NCBI GenBank assembly: GCA_033085395.1 | Contig: JANQBS010000417.1 | Coordinates: forward strand, 1-25,985 | Length of the DNA stretch: 25,985 bases | Origin: Xanthoparmelia taractica | Taxonomy: Eukaryota > Ascomycota > Lecanoromycetes > Lecanorales > Parmeliaceae | Direction of reading: 5' to 3' | Shown here: positions 10,790-20,449 of the stretch, one piece after another | Layout of the letters: every line of letters begins with the position of its first letter | How positions within the stretch are numbered: the first letter of the stretch is position 1 | Notes under the pieces: generated by a model | Databases searched by the model: none | What the model was told of the DNA's origin: nothing | Seen by the model: the letters and a program-made list of their open reading frames with translations, nothing else | Made by a program: the position numbers and the translations under genes

Positions 10790-12690
10790 CACTTACAGTA
10801 TGAGTGATCGTCTCTGCCACTAAAAAGATCCTAGAACTGATCGATGTCGCTGGGCTCCACCCACCGCCGTTTAGGAGTCCCAGAGATTTCACTGGCACAA
10901 AATACACCACTTCGTCGTCATCATCTCTCTCACATAGATTTGAGTGCTGTATAGTAGTGATCTGAAACATACAAGAACCGGACAGTTTGGGGACCACATC
11001 GCGGTAGTTCGGGCCAGAGCACGTTCAGAAACGTTTTGATTGCGTGAAATGGGAACCCTGCGGTCTATCAGGTCATCAGCACACAGTATAATGGGGGCCC
11101 GGTAGCAAGCAGACATACCATGACAATTGTCCATATCTTTCCTGATCCAGGCTAGCCGAGTTTTAATATTACGATGCTCTACCACAGGAACAAACGATTT
11201 CCCTCGGTGCGCACGACTGCGCATTTGTTCGACTTTACACGTCCTCATCACGTATCCTTTCCCTAAAGTTGCGAATATTGCCTTTTGGGTAATATAAAGT
11301 CTAGCACTATACTTGGTTCCGGCGAGGCCATAAAAATGCCCTTCCGCTTTAATTGGAATACGTCGTTCCTTTCCGGGGCTGGCAGCCGTCAGAGCCTTAA
11401 GTCGTTAATGTGCTGGAGAGCGTTAGTACAGCTTCAGTGGCATAGTATAGATCACCTACCTCCGATGCCAGTGACGTGGAGAGCCTTCTTTATCTGACTC
11501 CTGATTTTCTCCCAACAGTTCTCGAAGATTTCGTATTCAGTGCTCATGTAGACCATTTCCGCGAAGCAGACAGATGCACATTGGTAGTAACCTCTGAATT
11601 TCTACTGCATCATCACCAGGGCCGATATATCTGAGGTGGTACTTACGCTGATCGCTTCGATTTCCCTTGAGTATTCGTCAAGCCCCAGCTATGTATGTGA
11701 GACTTTTGATATCTTATTAAGTAAAGCGCGCAAGTACACCTGCCAAGTTGGTTGACCCACCACTATGGTTTTATAGATGCAGAAGTCATGAAACTGCTGT
11801 TGCATTTCTTTTGGGGACAGCAGCGCTTGAAGAACAAGAGAGAAAAGTATCTCAACCTTGTGACTGAGATCCATGAATTCTTTCATAGCATTCTTGTCCG
11901 AGTCCTCACCGCACATACACAGTGTAGTCTTTTCTTGCGATCATTGTGATGTTCTGTCTTTGTGTAACTTTTCAACATCATCCGGATTCAGAAACAGTGA
12001 ATACTGCGTTCGGCGAGTTGCTCATGAGAACGTTTCCCAAGGACTGAAGACTCTTGACCCTTTCAGTCGCCAAATTTGATTGAGAAGCCAGTTCGTATAG
12101 TCATTTCGATCACCAGCACTCGATCTGAGGACTTGACAAACTGTTGCGACCATGTCAATATGGATGCGCGTTACAAGTATCTCATTTGCGTACACGACTT
12201 GTCCCATTTCTGTGTTTGCGGGAGCTGCACGAACGAAACGTGATGTAAGCGGCTTCCAGGTCGCTCCCTGAGAGTTCCTGAGCGCTTGCCCGACATGACT
12301 TCTTCAGTGATCCCGCAGCTCGACACTAGCACGATTGATCATGCTTCAAATGTCGTACGACCGTCATCTTGGACTTTTTGCATGCTCGCCAAGCTTTGTG
12401 GAAGGCCATTAACGTCTGTGAGCTCAGTAAGATCTTCCTCAAGCCTTGAGTACCCCTTCAGATGATCTTTGCCGCCAATGCTTCTGGGTAGACAATGATG
12501 CTTGCTGTAGCCTATTTGCTGAGGGTTGAAGGATGCAGTCAACCCTGACGGTAATGGATATCCGCTGGTATCACCAGGTTCAACAATAGGTACATGTTGT
12601 TCATAACTGTAAACTCCGTTGTCGGATTCTCCGAAAGTACCGATGTTAAGACGAGCAAATCCTTTCGTGGCGATCGCCGAACAGAGCCTG
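10790..12690 (-). pseudogene. Multi-exon pseudogene with C-to-T type nonsense codons
   Basis: From 12342 downwards one frame continues for about 600 nt interrupted only by three TGA codons (12306, 12024, 11943), then follows exon-intron junctions that all keep phase: introns 11739-11689 (51 nt), 11646-11602 (45 nt), 11459-11413 (47 nt, TACTAAC branch, CTCTCCAG) and 11118-11058 (61 nt). Exons encode protein-like sequence such as MSTEYEIFENCWEKIRSQIK, HFYGLAGTKYSARLYITQKA and SFVPVVEHRNIKTRLAWIRK. Further stops are TAA at 11407 and TAG at 10833; a TGA cluster at 10932-10918 would be removed by an in-frame 81-nt intron (10972-10892). An upstream open segment (about 12690-12339, containing SYEQHVPIVEPGDTSGYPLP) lies in another frame and may be an earlier exon. 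The TGA and TAA stops could each arise from CGA or CAA by a single C-to-T change. Preserved splice sites with scattered nonsense argue for a recently dead gene. I do not recognise the family. Confidence 0.6.
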
Positions 12691-12699
12691 AGAGTTTAC

Positions 12700-13721
12700 A
12701 GTACACTCGACGATATAATACAGCATAGGCATGATTATGCTTTGTACTGGTACGCAGAATAACGTATCATGAAAGACTGTTAACTTAAATGAACAACATC
12801 GTCAACATGGGCAATGCTAGTGAGTGGTGTGCGGGTAGGAACTTCGGCATCCATCACCTCCATCGTATCAAGTCTGGATTGGGCTTTGAAGTAGCCAGAC
12901 ATGCTACCACCAGGACATGGATATCTATATTGGAGATCCAGTGAAATGGGTCGTCCGTGACCTTTGCAAAAACTCCAAACCCTAGCCTAAAAGAAAATTC
13001 CAGAGAAACGCAATCGACGTCACCATTGAAGATTCACCAAGTCAAAACGACTATCGCAGCGTCAAGAATAAGCACGATTCCAGGGATCGTCCTCGATTCA
13101 AGAAACCCTTAGCGCAACCATCTTAGTCGTTGAAGTAATCGTTACTAGCTTCCGCCAATAGATCTCAAAAGCCCGCTCGATGATTCACAAATTGCGGTAT
13201 CATGACCGAGTTTGCAAGAAAGTAGATGATACAGACAGTGATGAGATATATATGTAAGGAAAACGCTTTCTCACGCAAGGTCAGTCGAGCCGGCGCTGTC
13301 ACATTATGCGTAGAGGGAGAGAGATAAAAGAACGGGGGCCCAGACTATCAGGGATGGGAGCAATGATGCGTGCTGTAGAGATAAGACAAAGATGTTTCTG
13401 AAGATGTAGGATGCCTTTGGATGTCTTGATGGATGGAATGGTGTGATGGCGGAGAGGAAATTTGTAGAAAAGAAGGGGTTGCGAAGTTTAAATACCTTCG
13501 AGAAGCTAGGTAGTAATTCACTGACAGTTAAGCTAAACGCTGTGAATGTTCCCGAGCAAAGTCTGCCAGTGAAGCTCATTCCCCAGCATCACAAAAGCCT
13601 ATGAATGCACTTTTACCTCCCCATCAGCTCGCAATGATTTGTATGATCCAGATGCCGATTTCCATCAGGCTTTTCCACTAGCTAGCGTTATCATTACCTT
13701 CATTAAGACCATGCCGTCGTA
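12700..13721. other. Intergenic, no gene recognised
   Basis: No supported coding region. On the minus strand around 13500-13340 there is a TATTTAAA element followed by a long pyrimidine-rich leader (…CATCTTCAGAAACATC…) typical of fungal 5' untranslated regions, but no ATG-initiated frame follows, so this may be the promoter of a lost gene. The part next to 13722 would be the 3' region of the UNC-45-like gene. Confidence 0.4.
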
Positions 13722-16273
13722 TCATTTCGTCAGTGCTTGTAAGGCTTGCCGAGCACATTCTGTAATAGAATCTTCATCTTTGTAGCGGGTCATAATATCA
13801 TTCAAGATCCTCTCGCCACCTAGCTCCTTGACTTTTCCTTTAGCCCTCTTTCCTGTGTCTGAGCCTTGGCAGACTGCATTCATCACACAAACACAAGCTC
13901 GGTGGGTAATGCCCATATCGCCGCTCTCGTCCTCAACGAGACCAAGTATGATCTCCATGCCCCTGTCTCTTGCCAAGATAGCCTTCACAGCTCCCTTGAA
14001 CTCTGTAAGTACAGCCAATGCCCCAGCTGCAGCGCATCTAGTAGCTACATCTTCGACATCAGCGATCGCAAGCAAGATGTGCATACGTCTGGCGGCAGAT
14101 GGGGACTCATCCGCGAATAACTCAACGCCTAGGGAACAGTTGACAAGATTGCATATAAGCTGGGTCGCCGCGCGCTGGACCAGGGAATTCTTATTAAGCA
14201 TGAGGTCTTCAATCGTAGGGTAAGCTTGACGTATGATGCTTTCGGCACCACCACCTGAAGGGACAGAGGCGAGGTTTGCGAGAGCTAGCAAGGCCTCGAA
14301 TGTAGGTAAAAGGTCTCGGGGACCTTGAGTCATTGGACCAGATTCTTCGCTAAGAAGTGAGATGATCGGTCGTACGACAGAAGTCAATGGCAAGGAGCCC
14401 GAAGAAGGAAACACGAGGGAAGGATCAATCGATATCAAAGTGCGGGCTAAAGCATGAGCTGCAGCATGGCGAGCTTCTAATTCCAAGTTGGAGGGTCCCA
14501 CAGTGAGGGTGTAACCCTGTAGCAGTAGTCTTACTCCGCCTTGTTGAGCAATAATACCTCGGAGAGATGATGTTCGTGAAAGTGACAGTATTATTTTCAT
14601 TACGGTATGCATCGAGGTCGGAGACAGATTCTTGCTCATTCCAACGAAGACTGAGATGGCCCCAACGTCCACGACAGCCTTGCAACGCTCTGTGACAGCA
14701 GCATCTTCATCAAGACGGTCTGTTTGAGGGGCAACCTTGGAAGCATTAGCATATGCTTTGAGCTGAGCCATCCGCTTCTGCTCTTCCGAGAGGTTTGGTA
14801 GGTAGTGAGTGAGATTTTCGATAATAGCCAGGCCGCCGAAGGTCGTTGGAGATCCCGGCGGACTATGCCTTAGGTTCTTCAGAAGTCTTCTGAGGAAATC
14901 ATGGTCTTTTGCTAGCTCTTCTTTGACCTTGGGCCGGACAGATGCGTACGCCAGGCCCTCAATAGAGCTCTGATTGGAATCTAGCGGATCTTCAACCATC
15001 ATGCTCTTGAGTTTAGTTACAAGATCCTCTGCGGTCTTCTTGTCCTCGGCTGCCACCTCATCCTTTGAACTGGTTACCTGACTAGACGGCCCTTGTATCT
15101 TAGCCAAAATCACTGCTGCAAGGCCAGGTCTCTCATCTTTCCCCGTAGCAAGGATATGCTGAAGCCAGGACGTACAGTACTTCTTGATGGCTTCTCGACA
15201 TGCACTGTCAATGCAAGCCGCACTCAACATATGCAAAGCCGCAAGTTCTACCTTTTCCGATCTTGACTTCTTCTCCAACAAAGGTACCAGTGCCTGGACG
15301 AAACCCTCCGTGAGGAACAGCGTTGCGGCCGGCGATGTTGCAACAGGGAACACGGCGGCTGCTGCAGAGAAAGCCAAGACCAGATCTTCATTTCTCTGTT
15401 TTGTTATTCTGGAAGCGAAAAAATGTATCAGGGTCTTCTGGCCGTTATCTCCAGAAGCTTTCAAGTATCTGTCAGTCACTAGGGTTGCGTGAAAGCGTAC
15501 TTGAACAGGATTGCGATTGTCCAATGAAGACAGAATGACCTCAAACGTCTCTCCGTCGATAAGTGTATGGAGATGTTCTGTGTCTCCTATGAGGAGCCTA
15601 GCAATACCTTCAAGGGCTCTGCCGTTCTCTTCGTCTCCCATCTGAATCAGCTTTGCGAGGTACAGCTGAAAGACATCCTTTTCGCACTCCTGACGTACGG
15701 ACTCGGCTGACCATGCCGCCGCATTTAACAACACATCAGTCATGCCATTAGAAGATCCGTCTCCCAGCCTGAACATTTCCTCGAATACGACTGTAGTTGT
15801 GTTCTCATGGAGCTTTCTTGCGAGGGCGACTTGGGCAGCTGGGGCTTCCCTTAGAAGGCCTGCTACAATGCCATCTTGTATTTCCCCATCTTTGAAAACA
15901 TGTGGTCTTGCAACGAGGTCCAAACATGTCCGGGCAACGTCTCCAGGCACTTCTGCCGATCTGTCGAGATAGCTGAGAGCTTCCTTGCCCGCATCTTCGT
16001 CATGCTCTGTGACAAACTTGCTGCAAAGCTTCTGTAGGTGATGTTGTAGGTCATCTGATTTTATCTTATCGAAAGCGGCCTTGACATGAGGATGATTCGG
16101 AGCGAGTGAAGCTGCTTCACGTAGAGCTCGAGAGCCATCCTGCCATAGCCCAGTCAGCAAATGTGGCAGACATCGCAGCGACACCTGCGAACCTCGTCTT
16201 CGCCTGATGCTATAAGCTCCAGGGCTTGAGAAGCTAGCTGAATAGCTCTTGCTTCTTTTTGGTCGTCAGCCAT
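13722..16273 (-). CDS. UNC-45/Cro1/She4-family myosin chaperone
   Basis: Exons 16273-16193 (27 codons, MADDQKEARAIQLASQALEL...) and 16139-13722, with a 53-nt intron (GTTCGC donor, GCTGAC branch, CAG acceptor), give 832 aa. Phase-0 joining yields GEDE/DGSRALREAASLAPNHP, a remnant TPR-like N-terminus. The remainder is an Ala/Leu-rich armadillo-type helical repeat protein with the conserved UNC-45/Cro1/She4 central region and a C-terminal armadillo part (AATQLICNLVNCSLGVELFA; AAGALAVLTEF). By family knowledge these proteins (S. pombe Rng3, yeast She4, Podospora Cro1) fold and stabilise myosin motor heads and are needed for cytokinesis, endocytosis and hyphal organisation, acting in the cytosol with Hsp90. 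The length fits the family. The protein appears intact; no internal stops. Confidence 0.88.
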
Positions 16274-16767
16274 GCCGGCCGGGGTGGACGTGGACGGAGA
16301 AATGGAGAAGTGACGGTCTTGGCATTTCGAAGAAAGCACCATTGGTCGCCGACATCGCGACTTCAATGCCAGCCTTTTATCACAAGCTCTATTTCTTGTA
16401 AGGCTGACCAACGTGGTCAGACAAGACTCAAAGACTACCAATACACCACGACACCCTCAACACGTTATATGTCATAAAGCTCTACGGTTTTGGCTGCCTT
16501 TAACGAATGCATCTGGAAAATTCTTTACAGCTGAGTGTGCACAAGCGTACAATTTTGTTGACATGGTTTACGCTTTTATAATTGCATCGACCATGGATCC
16601 CAATCGATCATCAGACATCAGAAAGCATGGATCGAAGACCAATAAGTATAGAGCAGAGAGGAAGACGCTTATGATGGGCTCCAACCAACACGGAGAAAGA
16701 AACACATCGGAGTCTGCCGTCATACAGGAACTTGTTGACCCCAGAACCGTGCTCGAGCCTCGATACA
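16274..16767. other. Intergenic between the UNC-45-like and secreted-protein genes
   Basis: This holds the promoter of the UNC-45-like gene and the 3' end of the secreted-protein gene. A plus-strand frame (16413-16835) spans much of it but runs antisense into the last exon of the secreted-protein gene and has no recognised domain, so it is not called. Confidence 0.5.
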
Positions 16768-17278
16768 CTAAATATCACAAACAGCCGATACCTGCCTCTG
16801 AGGTGGTCCGACGTCTACAGTCCCGCCGTGGATAAAAGTGTTGCTGCCATCGACACCGAAAACAGTGCAGCTAGCACCGCCCGGAGAGCTGATTTTCGAG
16901 ACGCTCATAGTGTTGTCTATGAGCACAATTATTCAGTAATTGGACACACTTCATATGTGCTCAAAAGAGTATTCAAGCACGGCCGGAGAAAAAGGGACTA
17001 GGTTCTGTCGGAGAGTGAAGCCTTACTAATTTTATGGAGCTGATCGTCGGCGGGAATCTGTTGGAAGAAGGAAGCCCCACTGGGTCCTGCTCCGTAGAAG
17101 GTGAGACTGGCTAAGAATTGTCGGTCTTCTACGCAGATTGCCGATTCAGTATTGCCTATCTGCAGTAGGAGGAGGAGTTACGCTCCGAAAAGTACGCACC
17201 GATGAGAGCTGCGTAAGGAGCGGCGAGGCTCAGGGTGGTGAGATGGAGAAGAGCGAGGGAGATGGTGAAGGTCTTCAT
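16768..17278 (-). CDS. Small secreted protein, three exons
   Basis: Exons 17278-17200, 17155-17027 and 16916-16768 give 118 aa. Intron 1 is 44 nt (GTGCGT...GATAG) and intron 2 is 110 nt (GTAAGG..., CTGAAT branch, CTCATAG acceptor). Both joins keep phase, and together they produce one continuous protein ending at TAG 16770-16768. Residues 1-19 or so form a classic signal peptide (MKTFTISLALLHLTTLSLA). The mature part contains CVEDRQFLASLTFYGAGP, an IPADDQLHKIN segment, SVSKISSPGGASCTVFGVDG and the tail VDVGPPQRQVSAVCDI, with three cysteines (34, 86, 116). This pattern matches, as far as I remember, a widespread group of small secreted proteins in plant-associated ascomycetes with no established biochemical role. 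It has no catalytic motif and no membrane segment. No single open frame covers more than one exon, so simple open-frame scans miss it. Confidence 0.82.
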
Positions 17279-17279
17279 G

Positions 17280-18774
17280 GTAGATAACCGAGGAGTTTCT
17301 TATTGATGTGTGAAAAGAGCGGGAGACGCTTCTTAATTAATGCGAAACAATGGTCGATGATGCTGCCCTGAGAGGTTGAGGAATACGGGAATGGGTATAG
17401 GGATTTGGGACTGTAGAGCCCAAAAACCCGTACACGTGCATGACACTGGTCCGGCGGAGATGCTAGTCAGTAGTCGAGAGTCAGAGACACCACCAGCAAC
17501 TGTAGAAAGCATTTATTTAGAGCTTTTTGAGTTTTAATAGACCAGCTAGACCTTTTGCTGGCCTTGGTCAACAGCCACAACCCCTTTACGGCGATAAGAT
17601 CGCTAAACATTCCAAAGCCAAGTCCAGTGGGCAGTTGGCGGGAAATCCTTTTGCGGGGCTTTGGATATCCATTTGGTAAAGATTTCTCATGCGGCCGAGG
17701 ACTTTAGCGAGTATTGATCACATGCACTTCTACTAGGTGTACAAGTCGCTCACAAGGAGTCTAGCTTGGTAAAATGGACATGTTGTCTGGTGAACCGAAT
17801 TGATCTTGAATTTTCAATGAGAATTTAGTGTCCAAGAATCAAACGTTCGGGGCTTTTCTAGCGGGCTTTGGCGGACAATTATAGACCTTTAGTACGTCAT
17901 CCCGGGGGGCTGAGACCCCGAGGTGGGGAAATTTGGGGGTGAAGGGGCGCATACTTCTACAGTACCACCAGTCCAGTAAACTCCATGTTCGGCTTGGCTG
18001 CGTAGAATACATAGACCTCACCTTCGAACCCAGCAACGGCAGCGTTGCAACTCTGCTCACAGAGCAGCAACTGTTTTGTACTGTACAAGCTCGCGTTACA
18101 GTTCGTTTACCCCGGTGGACCAATATTTGGCCTTTGCTAGCACCATCATTGTCCGCCCCAAAACGCTTCAACGGAATCCAGCGCACTTTTGCTATTTCTT
18201 GTGGAGAGTACAGTCCTATTCGGCAAAGGTTGGCAAGGAGGTTTGGTGAACATGCACAACGCTGTAGCATAGCGGAGGACCTTCGCAGCTCAAAGGATCG
18301 AATTAACTTCCCAAAGATAAAGTGGGCCTCTTTCGGTTTCTGATATTATCGAAGCCCACCGCGGTAACAAAAGTAGTAAGATCTTACAATGTCTATGTAT
18401 ATGGAACTCGAAGTATTTGTCCCCAACAGTGACTGAAACGCCTGGTCATTACACCTTTGATAGGCTTGCCCAGCGAGTGCGTGTCAGAGTCATCGCTCTT
18501 CAAGCGTTGATCCACGATCTAATATGTTGAATACTGCGTGCACAAGGTACCAGCACTTCACCCTAGTTCTGTTTTAGTGTTGTCGACGTATAAATAAGGG
18601 CTGCTTGGACAAGGTATCTTATATCCGAGAGCTTCCGAACTAGCTGCCGACATTGCGACTCCAATGCTAGCGCCTGTTAAAGCTCCAATATCATCATCTC
18701 AAATCTTGTCCAGCATGAGACAGCTCATAGCCGAGTGTAGACTGTGAAGATTCTCCCGCGCCTACGCCCTCACA
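17280..18774. other. Intergenic, no gene recognised
   Basis: This separates the secreted-protein gene (-) from the Tfb4 gene (+), which are divergent. A 136-codon plus frame (17933-18343) and a 143-codon minus frame (17839-18270) are mirror images; neither has a recognised domain. Promoters of both flanking genes should lie at the ends. Confidence 0.45.
18589..18596 (+). promoter_or_regulatory. TATA-like element upstream of the Tfb4 gene
   Basis: TATAAATA lies about 180 nt upstream of the Tfb4 start codon on the same strand. Position is compatible with a core promoter if the 5' leader is about 100-150 nt. No transcript evidence. Confidence 0.3.
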
Positions 18775-20142
18775 ATGAACGCAGTCGACGGCTCAGACCA
18801 CTACAACAAGACCTCTGATGGCAAGTAGCATATCCCACCCCCGGTCTTCTTCACAACCACATCAAGACTGATACCTTTCCTCAGAGCCCCCTCCCTCTCT
18901 CCTAACCATAATCCTCGACACAAACCCTCACGCCTGGGCCCTCCTCGCCCCCACCCTCCCCCTCTCCGCCGCCATCGCTAACCTCCTTGTCTTCATCAAC
19001 GCCCACCTCGCCTTCAACAACAGCAACAAAGTAGCAATCATAGCCTCGCACTCCCAACGCGCCGACTTTCTATACCCTCTACCACCACACGATGCTACCA
19101 GACCAGCGAACGGCTCCACCCACAATGGGACCCAAAACGGCTCAGACGACGACGTACAAATGACAGACGGAAACGAAGCCAACGGCGCAAATCCAGCAGA
19201 CGACGCAAACCACTACCTCCCCTTCCGCCACATCCAAACGACCCTCCTATCCGCCCTATCAAACCTCTACAAAAGCACCGCCCCCACATCCCTCACCCCC
19301 ACAACCGCCATCGCCGGGGCCCTCACCCTCGCCCTCACCTACATCAACAAGCAATCCCTCACCCTCTCCACAATCTCATCCTCCAAAAGCGCCACGGATC
19401 CGCTCCTCCCGCCCTCCGACCCGACATCAACCCAACCCGCAACCTTGAACCCGCGGATCCTCATCCTCTCCGTCTCCGGCGACCTCGCGCACCAATACAT
19501 CCCCATCATGAACACAATCTTCGCCTGTAAGCTCGCCTCCCCTAAAACCCCCCCCTTCTCCCCCCTCACCCCCAACAACCTCAAAACCCATTCCCCCAAC
19601 CCCCCCGCAAACCCCCAACTAACACCCTCCCCCCCCCTCTTCTCAAAACAGGCCAACGCCTCACAATCCCCATCGACATCTGCAAAATAGCCGGCGACTC
19701 CGTCTTCCTCCAACAAGCCTCCGACGCCACCCGCGGCACCTACATCTCCCTCACACACCCGCGCGGGCTCCTACAATACCTAATGCTCGGCTTCCTGCCA
19801 GACCAAAGCAGCCGAAACCACCTGGTGCCGCCCACGGCCGTGGGCGTGGATTTCCGCGCGGCGTGTTTCTGCCACAGAAAGGTGGTGGATGTGGGGTTCG
19901 TGTGTAGTATTTGTTTGAGCAGTAAGTTTTGTCTTTTTGTTGCTGGGTTGATGTGGAAGAGAGGGAGGGAAAGTGTAGTGTGAGGGCTAATGTACGGCGC
20001 AGTATTTTGTTCGCCGCCGGAAGGGGCTATATGTCTGACTTGCGGGACGCATTTGCAGTTGGGGGAGTATGGAGGCAAGCCGGCTGTTGTGGCAAAGAAG
20101 AAGAAGAAGCGGAAGAAGGGGCCGGAGGAGCAGATAGGGTGA
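18775..20142 (+). CDS. TFB4: TFIIH core subunit Tfb4/p34
   Basis: Exons 18775-18820, 18885-19526, 19652-19921 and 20003-20142 give 365 aa. Introns 2 and 3 use GTAAGC and GTAAGT; intron 1 (18821-18884) needs a GC donor (GCAAGT), because the nearby GT site puts exon 2 out of frame. The N-terminal vWA-like domain starts SLLTIILDTNPHAWALL and includes ILILSVSGD and IPIDICKIAGD; a Ser/Gly/Asn-rich insertion follows residue 60 or so. The C-terminal zinc-binding domain has CFC (301, 303), CSIC (314, 317) and C330/C333 in ICLTC, then a Lys-rich tail (KKKKKRKKGPEE). By family knowledge Tfb4 pairs with the p44/Ssl1 subunit in the TFIIH core used in RNA polymerase II initiation and nucleotide excision repair in the nucleus. 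The + strand of exon 2 is extremely C-rich. The gene converges with the taspase-like gene (about 300 nt between stops). Confidence 0.93.
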
Positions 20143-20449
20143 AGTAACTATGTGAAGTGGAAATCAGGACTTGGAAATAGTGATAAAGATGACACGAGTC
20201 ACCAGCTATTCAATCTTCGCTATGCTTCCATGGTGCACTCAAGCTCTTATGTGAATTGATGCTAACTTCAACCAATGGGTATCGTGCAACCTTCTACCAA
20301 AAACGCCTAAACCCTCGTGAAAGCCAAGCTCTTGTTGACCGAGCCTCCGGTGTGAAAGCGGCTGGTAATGACAGACTCTTGAGCATTAACTGCAATCTAG
20401 CACCCTATTGAGACGACAACACCCATAACAGCCTCAGCTGCAGATTCTA

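Noticed and set aside
10480..10900. Patatin-like or Hsp70-like gene, from LLNGGGW and STNAPTYFDDP-type matches
   Set aside because: The two motifs lie far closer together than in either family, are in different frames, and the surrounding residues do not fit. Treated as chance within decayed sequence.
16413..16835. 140-codon plus-strand frame as a gene
   Set aside because: Its end is antisense to the last exon of the secreted-protein gene, and it has no recognised domain or splice support.
16732..17001. 89-codon plus-strand frame
   Set aside because: It is antisense to exon 3 and intron 2 of the secreted-protein gene.
17839..18343. Mirror-image frames on both strands (143 and 136 codons)
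   Set aside because: No domain, signal peptide or splice extension on either strand.
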